Of a stretch of 13,990 bases of DNA, positions 6,479 to 12,574 are shown piece after piece; the stretch's first letter is position 1; each line of letters begins with the position of its first letter. The notes below the pieces were generated by a model. It made no database searches, was not told the DNA's origin, and saw nothing but the letters and a program-made list of their open reading frames with translations. Source of the stretch: Collinsella sp. (lineage in GTDB: Bacteria; Actinomycetota; Coriobacteriia; Coriobacteriales; Coriobacteriaceae); assembly GCA_019419625.1 (NCBI GenBank), contig DXZO01000002.1, positions 20,260 through 34,249 of the forward strand. The letters are read 5' to 3'. The translations under genes and the position numbers were made by a program.

Positions 6479-7328
6479 GTTTGAGTTCAACAAGGGCAAG
6501 ATGGTCCCGTATCCTTCTGGCGCCATCGTTCCCGATCGCGACCTGGGCCATCGCCCGGCTCTCGAGTGTATCCACCTGGGTATTGAGTTCGGCGGCCTCA
6601 AGGCGGTCGACGACTTTAGCCTAACCATCGGCAAGACCGAGATCGCCGGTCTGATTGGCCCCAACGGCGCCGGCAAGACCACGGTCTTCAACCTGCTTAC
6701 CAAGGTGTACCAGCCCACGCACGGCACCATCCTGCTCGACGGCGAGGACACCTCGGGCAAGTCCGTCTACCAGGTTAACCGCATGGGTATCGCCCGTACC
6801 TTCCAGAACATCCGCCTGTTCAACACCATGACGGTGGAGGATAACGTTAAGGTCGGCCTGCACAACCAGGAGCGCTACTCCGGCTTTGAGGGCGTGCTAC
6901 GCCTGCCGACGTATTGGAAGCACGAGAAGGCCGCCCACGAGCGCGCCATGGAGCTGCTATCCATTTTTGACATGGAGCACCTGGCAAATGAACAGGCCGG
7001 CTCGCTGCCTTACGGCGCCCAGCGTCGTCTAGAGATCGTCCGTGCGCTTGCCACCAACCCCAAGCTGCTGCTGCTCGACGAGCCTGCCGCCGGCATGAAC
7101 CCGTCCGAGACCGCAGAGCTCATGGCGAACATCGTCAAGATCCGCGACACCTTTGGCATTGCCATCATGCTCATCGAGCACGATATGTCGCTCGTCATGA
7201 ACATCTGCGAGGGCATCTGCGTGCTTAACTTTGGCAAGGTTATCGCCAAGGGCACGGCTGAGGAAATCCAGAACAACGACGCCGTTATCGAGGCGTATCT
7301 GGGCAAGCAGGATAAGGGGGAGAACTAA
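6468..7328 (+). CDS. livG: LivG ABC-transporter ATPase
   Basis: One of two cytoplasmic ATPase subunits that power uptake. The 286-residue protein has Walker A GPNGAGKT (64-71), Q-loop Gln113 (TFQN), the LivG-type signature LPYGAQ (180-185) in place of LSGGQ, Walker B LLLLDEP (200-206) with catalytic Glu205, and the H-loop His238. The start ATG 6468 overlaps the livM stop and follows GAAGGAGGTG by 7 nt, an excellent ribosome binding site. Relative to most LivG proteins (about 255 residues), there is an N-terminal extension of roughly 30 residues before the ATPase fold begins near ALECIHLGIEFGG. It has no membrane character and its role is unknown. The stop codon directly touches the livF start. 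Confidence 0.96.
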   Translation: MPSKFEFNKGKMVPYPSGAIVPDRDLGHRPALECIHLGIEFGGLKAVDDFSLTIGKTEIAGLIGPNGAGKTTVFNLLTKVYQPTHGTILLDGEDTSGKSVYQVNRMGIARTFQNIRLFNTMTVEDNVKVGLHNQERYSGFEGVLRLPTYWKHEKAAHERAMELLSIFDMEHLANEQAGSLPYGAQRRLEIVRALATNPKLLLLDEPAAGMNPSETAELMANIVKIRDTFGIAIMLIEHDMSLVMNICEGICVLNFGKVIAKGTAEEIQNNDAVIEAYLGKQDKGEN

Positions 7329-8042
7329 ATGGCAGAGCCGATGCTTTCCGTCTACAACATCAACGTCTGGTACGGCGCTATCCACGCCATCAAGGACATC
7401 TCCTTTAACGTCAACGAGGGCGAGATCGTGGCCTTGATCGGCGCGAACGGTGCCGGCAAGTCTACAACGCTTAAAACCGTCTCGGGCCTGCTGCGTTCCA
7501 AGACCGGCTCCATCAAGTTTATGGGCGAGGACATTACCCATACGCCTGCCGACAAGTTGGTGGGCAAGGGCCTGGCCCAGGTTCCCGAGGGCCGTCGCGC
7601 CTTTTTGCAGATGACGGTCGAGGAGAACCTGGAGATGGGCGCCTATACACAGCCCAAGTCCACGGTTGCTCCGGGCCTTGAGCGCGTCTACGAGCAGTTC
7701 CCGCGCCTGAAGGAGCGCCGCCGCCAGGTCGCCGGCACCCTTTCGGGCGGCGAGCAGCAGATGCTCGTCATGGGCCGTGCCCTTATGAGCAACCCCAAGC
7801 TGCTCATGCTCGACGAGCCTTCCATGGGCCTGGCGCCGATTCTGATTGAGCAGATTTTCCAGATTGTCGAGGACCTGCACAAGGCCGGCACCACGGTGCT
7901 TCTGGTCGAGCAGAATGCGCAGATGGCGCTCTCGATCGCCACACGCGGCTACGTGCTCGAGACCGGCAAGATCACCATGACTGGCACCGGCCAAGAGCTC
8001 CTGCACGACGATAACGTCCGCAAAGCCTACCTGGGCGGTTAA
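7329..8042 (+). CDS. livF: LivF ABC-transporter ATPase
   Basis: Second ATPase subunit, 237 residues, the family's standard length. It shows Walker A GANGAGKS (38-45), the Q-loop in AQVPEGRR (83-90, a LivF hallmark), the canonical signature LSGGEQ (138-143), Walker B LLMLDEP (158-164) with Glu163, and VEQN (193-196) where the H-loop histidine is replaced by Gln195. That replacement is normal in LivF, so the LivG/LivF dimer has one conserved and one modified switch. ATG 7329 follows the livG TAA without a gap, and AAGGGGGAG in the livG 3' end serves as ribosome binding site. It is the last gene of the operon; hairpins start 3 nt after its stop. Confidence 0.96.
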   Translation: MAEPMLSVYNINVWYGAIHAIKDISFNVNEGEIVALIGANGAGKSTTLKTVSGLLRSKTGSIKFMGEDITHTPADKLVGKGLAQVPEGRRAFLQMTVEENLEMGAYTQPKSTVAPGLERVYEQFPRLKERRRQVAGTLSGGEQQMLVMGRALMSNPKLLMLDEPSMGLAPILIEQIFQIVEDLHKAGTTVLLVEQNAQMALSIATRGYVLETGKITMTGTGQELLHDDNVRKAYLGG

Positions 8043-8045
8043 CTA

Positions 8046-8073
8046 GTTACGCGGTTTTACCAAACCGCGTAAC
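8046..8073 (+). terminator. Hairpin at the end of the liv operon
   Basis: A perfect 12-bp inverted repeat GTTACGCGGTTT (8046-8057) / AAACCGCGTAAC (8062-8073) with a 4-nt loop begins 3 nt after the livF stop. No T-run follows, so alone it would be a poor intrinsic terminator; it may protect the 3' end or act with the larger hairpin downstream. Confidence 0.6.
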
Positions 8074-8086
8074 GGCTTGACGCTGC

Positions 8087-8186
8087 AAGCCCGCCAGAGC
8101 GGCAATCTGCCTTTCAACTTCGGCGGCATGACCAGAAGGTCAATGCCGCCTCGTTTCAAGGCACCTTGTTCGCTCTGGCGGGTTTT
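8087..8186 (+). terminator. ~100-nt nested hairpin, probable liv operon terminator
   Basis: Three stems nest in one another. The outer stem is 8087-8101 with 8171-8185 (15 bp, CCCGCCAGAGCG core, one G-U). The middle is TGCCTT (8108-8113) with AAGGCA (8158-8163). The inner is GGCGGCATGACC (8122-8133) with 8138-8150 (12 bp, one bulged A at 8142, loop AGAA). The right arm runs into TTTT (8183-8186), giving terminator character for the liv operon. The length and nested design are unusual for a simple terminator and also fit a small palindromic insertion. Confidence 0.6.
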
Positions 8187-8218
8187 CGCTGTCGTTGCCA
8201 AAACATCGACGTTGGGGG

Positions 8219-8275
8219 TAGTCGTTGGGGACGTTCTTGAATGACTAGTCGTTTAAGAACGTCCCCAATGACTAG
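8219..8275. repeat. Inverted pair of REP-like palindromes (BIME-like)
   Basis: Two hairpins in opposite orientation share the central CTA (8245-8247). Copy A is TAGTCGTT (8219-8226), a 13-nt loop GGGGACGTTCTTG, then AATGACTA (8240-8247). Copy B is CTAGTCGTT (8245-8253), a 13-nt loop TAAGAACGTCCCC, then AATGACTAG (8267-8275). The loop of A is nearly the reverse complement of that of B, so the whole segment also folds as one 20-bp stem (8219-8238 with 8255-8274, a single G-U). A paired inverted arrangement of short palindromes is what bacterial interspersed mosaic elements (REP pairs, mobilised by Y1-type RAYT transposases) look like. No transposase gene is in the window, so that link is inference. 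Confidence 0.75.
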
Positions 8276-8353
8276 GTCAAAAGGCTCCGAGCGCGGCGTG
8301 CTCATGCCCGTCGTGGTGCGCCCGAAGGGGGGGGACGGCTGCTACGAGCTCGA

Positions 8354-8617
8354 TCATTTGCGAGGAGAAGACGAACCAGTCGTTGCAGATCCAATATGGA
8401 TCTCGCCGACCTCGGCAAGCTGCTCGATGAGTGGAAGCCCTGTCGGGTCGTCTATTTCAACACCACCCAGAATGATGGTGTCATCGCGCAGGTCGATCTG
8501 CGTGTTGAGCACAGCGAGGTTAAAGCCGGAGGCCACAAATCCGATAGCAGCCAGGACGAGCCCCGTGGCAACAAGCCCACCCGCTACGGCAAGGTAAATC
8601 CTTTTTACGCTGGACAT
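8354..8617 (-). pseudogene. Truncated small membrane protein of a padR-DUF1700 operon
   Basis: An 87-codon frame starts at 8617 with an excellent GGAAGGAG 7 nt upstream and begins 14 bp after the DUF1700 stop. The N-terminus (MSSVKRIYLAVAGGL) is one membrane segment (about residues 6-32), followed by a polar stretch IDLRDDTIILGGVEIDD. In many PadR-DUF1700 operons the third gene encodes a much longer anchored DUF4097-type protein, and I suspect this is its N-terminus. The tail GSATTGSSSPRK is low-complexity. It stops at 8354, and within 80 bp lie a run of eight G (8327-8334) and the BIME-like palindromes at 8219-8275. The likely reading is a gene cut short by an insertion or deletion; a genuine 87-residue protein cannot be excluded. 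Confidence 0.6.
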
Positions 8618-8631
8618 GTTTGCACTCCTTC

Positions 8632-9264
8632 CTATGCCGTGAGCGGCGCCGCTTCGGCGCCCATGCGGCTCTTATTGCCTCGATCTTTCCAGAAGGGCGA
8701 AACGGCTTTCTTCGCCCAAAGGGCAGAGAGGCGCGCGATCTGCTTGGACGCCGTCCAGGCGCCGGCTCCCGTGAGGAGCGCCACACCGATGGAAGCGAAT
8801 CCCATTCCCATCGAGGCCAAAACGTACGGAACATGCCCGATAATGATGCCGTCCACGGCGAACAGGAGCCCTACCAGGCCCGCGCCCCCGAATGCCGCGG
8901 CCACGATCCACACGCAGAGCGCAAGAACCCAAATACAGATGTAGACTGCAGCGGCAACGGCGACGAACGCGAGCAGCAGCGGAATCCATACCGGAGAGCC
9001 CACGATGGCGAGCGCCCATAGAAGTGCCGTGCTCTTGCGCTTGGTCCTCGCGATCGCGCGCGGCACGGCGGGCAGTTCGTCGAGCGTTGCCTCGGCGACC
9101 TCACCGGGCGTGCCCATGGCGGCCACAGCCTCGGCCTCCGTCATGCCGTCCTCCATACGGTCGGCGATGGCCTCCGCGTAGAACTCCTGCGTTTCCTTTA
9201 CCTGATCTGCCGGCAGGCAGGCCAGAAGCTCGCCCAGCCGGTTCAAGAACTCATCGCGCGTCAT
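8632..9264 (-). CDS. DUF1700 (HAAS-type) membrane protein
   Basis: A 210-residue protein of the DUF1700 family. The soluble N-terminal part (about 1-65) has the characteristic short helical pattern MTRDEFLNRLGELLACLP.. EFYAEAIADRMEDGM.EAEAVAAMGTP. It precedes a hydrophobic region (about 79-171) with four or so membrane segments, and a basic C-terminal tail (172-210). The family typically sits next to PadR regulators and is thought to act in sensing or modulating cell-envelope stress; the exact role is not established. ATG 9264 overlaps the padR 3' end by 14 bp and follows GGAGGGGG, indicating coupled translation. The next gene (8617-8354) starts 14 bp after its stop. Confidence 0.88.
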   Translation of the reverse strand: MTRDEFLNRLGELLACLPADQVKETQEFYAEAIADRMEDGMTEAEAVAAMGTPGEVAEATLDELPAVPRAIARTKRKSTALLWALAIVGSPVWIPLLLAFVAVAAAVYICIWVLALCVWIVAAAFGGAGLVGLLFAVDGIIIGHVPYVLASMGMGFASIGVALLTGAGAWTASKQIARLSALWAKKAVSPFWKDRGNKSRMGAEAAPLTA

Positions 9265-9571
9265 GGTGCGCCCCCTCCACGTAACGGTAGATCTCCTGCA
9301 CGGATGGCCATTCGGCGAGGAACTCGGCGATACGCTCGCGCCCGGCGTCCGTGATGCGGTAGTACCTCCGCAGCCGCCCGTTGTGTTCGGCGGAGCGCGC
9401 GGTGATGCAGCCCGCCTTCTCCAGGCGCTTGAGCAACGGATAGAGCGTGGATTCCGTGAGCCCCATACTCGCGGGCACGTCCTTCACGATCTGATAGCCG
9501 TAGGATTCCTCGCCCGAGACGGCCGCGAGCACGCAGGCCTCGAGGAAGCCGCGCTTCATCTGTGCCTCCAT
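9251..9571 (-). CDS. PadR-family transcriptional regulator
   Basis: A 106-residue winged-helix DNA-binding protein. Family motifs are YGYQIVKDV (24-32, helix 2), STLYPLLKRLEKAGCI (41-56, recognition helix) and RRYYRITDAGRERI (68-81, the wing). The C-terminal dimerisation helix is short, as in the small PadR subfamily. ATG 9571 is chosen because the near-perfect ribosome binding site AAAGGAGGTG lies 5 nt upstream and because the promoter at 9609-9637 would start transcription inside any longer version of the frame. It heads the operon padR-DUF1700-small membrane protein. PadR proteins usually repress their own operon and release DNA on binding a small ligand; the palindrome overlapping the promoter supports autorepression. 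The ligand is unknown. Confidence 0.92.
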   Translation of the reverse strand: MEAQMKRGFLEACVLAAVSGEESYGYQIVKDVPASMGLTESTLYPLLKRLEKAGCITARSAEHNGRLRRYYRITDAGRERIAEFLAEWPSVQEIYRYVEGAHHDAR

Positions 9572-9607
9572 CCGCACACCTCCTTTCGTAGTATACTGTG
9601 TAACACC

Positions 9608-9637
9608 TACTATATGACACATAGTATATGATGTCAA
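9608..9637 (-). promoter_or_regulatory. padR promoter with overlapping operator candidate
   Basis: On the minus strand a consensus -35 TTGACA (9637-9632) and -10 TATAGT (9614-9609) are separated by exactly 17 bp. An inverted repeat TACTAT-N7-ATAGTA (9608-9626 on the + strand) covers the -10 and most of the spacer, and related TATAC/GTGT half-sites continue to 9591. A repressor bound here would block RNA polymerase, which fits autorepression by the PadR protein encoded immediately downstream. The transcript would start near 9602, about 30 nt before the padR ATG. Confidence 0.8.
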
Positions 9638-9676
9638 CAGTTGTCGTATAGGGAGTCCGGTCTGTCTGTCCCCTGC

Positions 9677-9711
9677 GGGTACTCATTGGGGACGTACTTA
9701 AATGAGTATCC
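9677..9711. repeat. Third copy of the REP-like palindrome
   Basis: Arms GGGTACTCATT (9677-9687) and AATGAGTATCC (9701-9711) pair over 11 bp with one G-U around the 13-nt loop GGGGACGTACTTA. Reverse-complemented, this loop differs from that of copy B at 8254-8266 at one position of 13, whereas the arms differ in sequence but keep complementarity. Its orientation matches copy A (8219-8247) and is opposite to copy B. Confidence 0.8.
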
Positions 9712-9720
9712 ATCGCTCAA

Positions 9721-9774
9721 GGTGGCACCTGGGGACGTTCCTTATGTGCCGGCACTTTGGGACACTCCTTGTCA
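9721..9774. repeat. Degenerate relatives of the palindrome family
   Basis: Immediately after the palindrome at 9677-9711, GGCAC (9724-9728) and GTGCC (9746-9750) flank CTGGGGACGTTCCTTAT. A further related core, TTTGGGACACTCCTTGTC, lies at 9756-9773. Both keep the GGGAC-N-CTT pattern of the loop with weaker or different arms. They look like decayed or variant copies stacked side by side upstream of cutC. Confidence 0.5.
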
Positions 9775-9854
9775 AGGTTTTGTTCCATCGTGCGGGTTGC
9801 TATTTAACGTGCGACAATGCCGTGTGGAAATCGAAATGTCTCCGGGGGCTATCT

Positions 9855-10520
9855 ATGCTATACGAATTTTGCGCCGAGAACTTTGAGCGGGTACCGGTGG
9901 CCATCAAGGCCGGTGCGGGGCGTATTGAGCTGTGTGACAACCTCGCCGTTGGCGGCACCACGCCTTCCGCCGGCGTTATCAGCGCTACGGTCAGCTACGC
10001 TCACGAGCATGACGCGCGAGTGATGTGCATGATTCGTCCGCGTGGTGGCGACTTTCATTACAACCAGGACGAGCTGCGCATGATGGAGATGGACCTGGGC
10101 CTTGCTGTGAGCGCCGGCGTTGACGGCCTGGTCTTTGGCTGCTGCAAGCCCTGTGCCGGCGGCTGGGCGCTCGACGAGCTCACCCTCGGCGCCCTCGTTA
10201 TGGCTACGGGTTGCGCGACCGAGGAGTGCAAGCGCGAGTCCCTTGACATCACCTTCCACATGGCATTTGACCAGCTCTCGCCCGAGGCTCATGATACACT
10301 TGCCGACTGCGGCGTTACGCGCATCCTCACGCATGGCGGCGCGGCCGGTACGTCGATCGAGGATAATTTCGATCACCTGGCTCGTTTAATCGAGTATGCG
10401 GGCGATCGTTTGACCATCCTTCCCGGCGGCGGCATCACTATGGCAAATCGCGACGCGGTCGCAGCGGCGTTAGGCGTCTCCGAGCTCCATGGCACCAAGA
10501 TCGTGCCGTTGGAGGTATAA
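9855..10520 (+). CDS. cutC: CutC family TIM-barrel protein
   Basis: A 221-residue CutC/PF03932 protein, a TIM barrel historically linked to copper homeostasis; a direct copper role is disputed and the biochemical activity is not settled. Conserved segments are present in order: RIELCDNLAVGGTTPS (23-38), MIRPRGGDFHY (59-69), AGVDGLVFG (87-95), TFHMAFD (133-139), RILTHGG (156-162) and ILPGGGI (188-194). Length is within the family range. The frame runs open further upstream to 9702, but that stretch crosses the palindromic repeats and has no family similarity; ATG 9855 follows a GGGGG tract by 6 nt. It is followed after 3 nt by the GalT-like gene, and GGAGGTATAA at its 3' end supplies that gene's ribosome binding site. 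Confidence 0.93.
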   Translation: MLYEFCAENFERVPVAIKAGAGRIELCDNLAVGGTTPSAGVISATVSYAHEHDARVMCMIRPRGGDFHYNQDELRMMEMDLGLAVSAGVDGLVFGCCKPCAGGWALDELTLGALVMATGCATEECKRESLDITFHMAFDQLSPEAHDTLADCGVTRILTHGGAAGTSIEDNFDHLARLIEYAGDRLTILPGGGITMANRDAVAAALGVSELHGTKIVPLEV

Positions 10521-10523
10521 CCC

Positions 10524-11321
10524 GTGGCGCTGGTATTTGACGTTCAGCAGGCGAACGGTAAGCCCGACGATAATCGTCGCCCTGGCACCGCGTGCCCCTT
10601 TTGCGACACGGAGGGGCTCGCCAACATCATCGAGCGCGATGGTGACTGCATCTGGCTCGAGAATAAGTTCAAGACCTTGCGGGCCACCCGTCAGACCGTA
10701 TTGATCGAGTCGGCCAATCACGACGCCGACCTGGCGACCTATGAACCGGATGAGCTGCATCATGTGATGCGGTTTGCCCTGGGCTGTTGGCAGCAGATGA
10801 TCGATTCCCAACAGTACCTCAGCGTGCTCATGTACAAGAACAAAGGCCCGCTTTCGGGCGGCAGCCTCGTCCATCCTCACATGCAGATTGTGGGTTTGGA
10901 GCAGGAAGACGGCTATGCTTCGCTGACTTCCGCCAATTTCGAAGGCATCAATGTCTGGCGGCAGGGGAGAATCTCGGTCAACGTCTCAACCGAGCCGATC
11001 ATGGGATTCTTTGAGGTCAACGTCTCGGCTCCACAGGGAATCGCCGCCAGCGACGACGCCCGCGACCAAGCCGAAGCGGACCTGTTTGCCGATGCGATTC
11101 AGGTGGCCCTGCGCTATATCCTGCACGAACACCACGGCGGTCGTGCAGAGTCGTACAACCTGTTCTTCTATCACATGAGCGGCCGGACCATTGCCAAGGC
11201 GCTGCCGCGTTGGGTGGTTTCGCCCTACTTTGTCGGCTATCGTTTGGCCCAAGTCAATGCCGAGACGACGCTCGATATCGATGCTGAGCGTCTGCGTGCG
11301 CATCTGGAAACGCTCGTATAG
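10524..11321 (+). CDS. GalT/HIT-like DUF4931-type protein
   Basis: A 265-residue protein starting at GTG 10524, 8 nt after GGAGG in the 3' end of cutC. It shows a CPFC motif (24-27), a probable zinc site as in galactose-1-phosphate uridylyltransferases, and SGGSLVHPHMQI (111-122). In the latter, His117, His119 and Gln121 match the HxHxQ pattern of the GalT branch of the histidine triad superfamily. This points to a nucleotidyl transferase or hydrolase working through a histidine-nucleotide intermediate. It is shorter than true GalT (about 340 or more residues), and I associate it with the DUF4931 group, whose substrate is unknown. Translation is coupled to cutC, suggesting a shared pathway, but nothing here identifies it. 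Confidence 0.82.
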   Translation: MALVFDVQQANGKPDDNRRPGTACPFCDTEGLANIIERDGDCIWLENKFKTLRATRQTVLIESANHDADLATYEPDELHHVMRFALGCWQQMIDSQQYLSVLMYKNKGPLSGGSLVHPHMQIVGLEQEDGYASLTSANFEGINVWRQGRISVNVSTEPIMGFFEVNVSAPQGIAASDDARDQAEADLFADAIQVALRYILHEHHGGRAESYNLFFYHMSGRTIAKALPRWVVSPYFVGYRLAQVNAETTLDIDAERLRAHLETLV

Positions 11322-11351
11322 CAAGACTAACACCCACGTAATGCGGACAGC

Positions 11352-12350
11352 CTAGCGCGCCATGGCATCGCGGCCAGCCTCGACCCGCTTGCGCTGGGCG
11401 GCGCGCTCCTCGCCGGTCAGGCGCTCAAAGAGGTGTCCGATAATTGAGGCCAACACCTGCTGAAACAGCGTGCCGCACATGACGGGGAATACCACTTCGC
11501 CGGGAAAATACTGCGTGGCGATGACGGCACCCGAAGAGATGTTGCGCATGCCGCAGGTAAAGCACATGGTGGTCGTCTCGCTATACGGCAGGTGCAGGGC
11601 ACGGGCGATCAGGACGCCGGTGATAAAGCCGCTGATGGCGAACACCAGGATAAAGAGCGCGACTTCCAAGCGCTCAACATTCATGTGTAGCACGTACTCG
11701 CTCATAGCGGTGGAGTTGGACGCGATGACGCCCATCATCATGAACTTGCAGGCGGGCGAGAGCGCGGGAGAGAGTTTCTCGTGGCCCCAGCCGCGCGTGA
11801 GTTCATTGATGACAATACCGAGCACAGCGGGGATGGCGATCATAAAGGCCATGTTCTGCATCATGCTCGGCACGTCGATCGAGACGGTGGCGCCCAGCAG
11901 GAGCTTGAGCGTAAGCGGAATCGTCACAGGTGAGATGACCGAGGACGTCAGGATGATGGTGAGCGCGAGCGGGCCGTTGCCGCCGAACATGCTGATCCAC
12001 ATAAAAGCGGTGACGGCCACGGGCACGCTGTATTCGAGCACGATGCCGCAGACAAGGTTGGGGTTGGAGCCAAAGAATAACGATCCCATGGCATAGGCTG
12101 CGATAGGGATAAGCACCGCCGAGACGAGTAACGCCAAGACCAGGTGCAGCGGACGGCGGAACACCTCGGTTACCTGGTGAAAGGTGTTGCTGAGCGCACC
12201 CTGAAACGTCATAAAGGCAAACAGGGTGGGAACGATGGGCTTGAGTACGCCAATCTGTTGGGGAAAGAGCACGCCGAGCGCCACGCAAATCGGAACGATG
12301 ACCTGCATGTGCCCCGCGAGAAACTTGCCCAGTCCAACCCATTGCTTCAT
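11352..12350 (-). CDS. BASS-family (bile acid:sodium symporter-like) transporter
   Basis: A 332-residue integral membrane protein with eight to ten hydrophobic segments and a charged cytoplasmic C-terminal tail (310-332). The two broken-helix regions of the BASS/SBF fold are recognisable: YSVPVAVTAFMWISMFGG near 107-124 and TCGMRNISSGAVIATQYFPG near 265-284. Family members carry bile acids, pantoate, keto acids or other organic anions with sodium. Compared with the Neisseria ASBT structure as I remember it (EVGMQN), the second region reads TCGMRN, replacing a sodium-ligating Glu and Gln by Thr and Arg, so ion coupling may differ. The start at 12350 has GGGAG about 12 nt upstream, a long spacing. 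It converges on the GalT-like gene, with no clear terminator in the 30-bp gap. Bile acid transport is plausible for a gut bacterium but not shown. Confidence 0.85.
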   Translation of the reverse strand: MKQWVGLGKFLAGHMQVIVPICVALGVLFPQQIGVLKPIVPTLFAFMTFQGALSNTFHQVTEVFRRPLHLVLALLVSAVLIPIAAYAMGSLFFGSNPNLVCGIVLEYSVPVAVTAFMWISMFGGNGPLALTIILTSSVISPVTIPLTLKLLLGATVSIDVPSMMQNMAFMIAIPAVLGIVINELTRGWGHEKLSPALSPACKFMMMGVIASNSTAMSEYVLHMNVERLEVALFILVFAISGFITGVLIARALHLPYSETTTMCFTCGMRNISSGAVIATQYFPGEVVFPVMCGTLFQQVLASIIGHLFERLTGEERAAQRKRVEAGRDAMAR

Positions 12351-12512
12351 ATGCGCTTGTGACTCCCTTTGCCCGTGAATCCGTTTTGAATGGATATGCT
12401 AGACGCTCGCATGCGTCCGTGCGTCAGAAACGCTCGAATATTTCGAGGCTATTACCGGCATCGTTTACCGAAACCGCGGCGTGCTGCGGCGATTTGCGTC
12501 TGCTCTGCACGG

Positions 12513-12518
12513 TATAAT
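12513..12518 (+). promoter_or_regulatory. Consensus -10 box upstream of recJ
   Basis: A perfect TATAAT (12513-12518) lies about 110 bp before recJ in a GC-rich context. No good -35 is seen at 16-18 bp (GATTTG/CGATTT); TTGCGT is only 13 bp away. Transcription from here would start near 12525 and include the small upstream ORF at 12575-12640. The rest of the gap 12351-12574 holds two short inverted repeats (GACGC/GCGTC at 12402-12417; CTCGAA-TAT-TTCGAG at 12433-12447) and no gene I can support. Confidence 0.5.
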
Positions 12519-12574
12519 AAATCCGTTCAACAGATCTGCCTGCCGAAGCGGGCATACACAGAGGACTCATCGCT

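Noticed and set aside
8327..8334. Run of eight G as a phase-variation switch
   Set aside because: It lies after the stop codon of the truncated gene in its own frame, and changing its length would not restore that frame; kept only as a possible decay or sequencing-error site.
8241..8944. Overlapping + strand frames across the DUF1700 region
   Set aside because: They begin inside the palindromic element and run opposite two genes with good ribosome binding sites; no recognisable domains.
9641..9854. Upstream in-frame or overlapping starts that would lengthen cutC
   Set aside because: These stretches read through the palindromic repeats and match nothing in the CutC family; ATG 9855 begins exactly at the conserved N-terminus.
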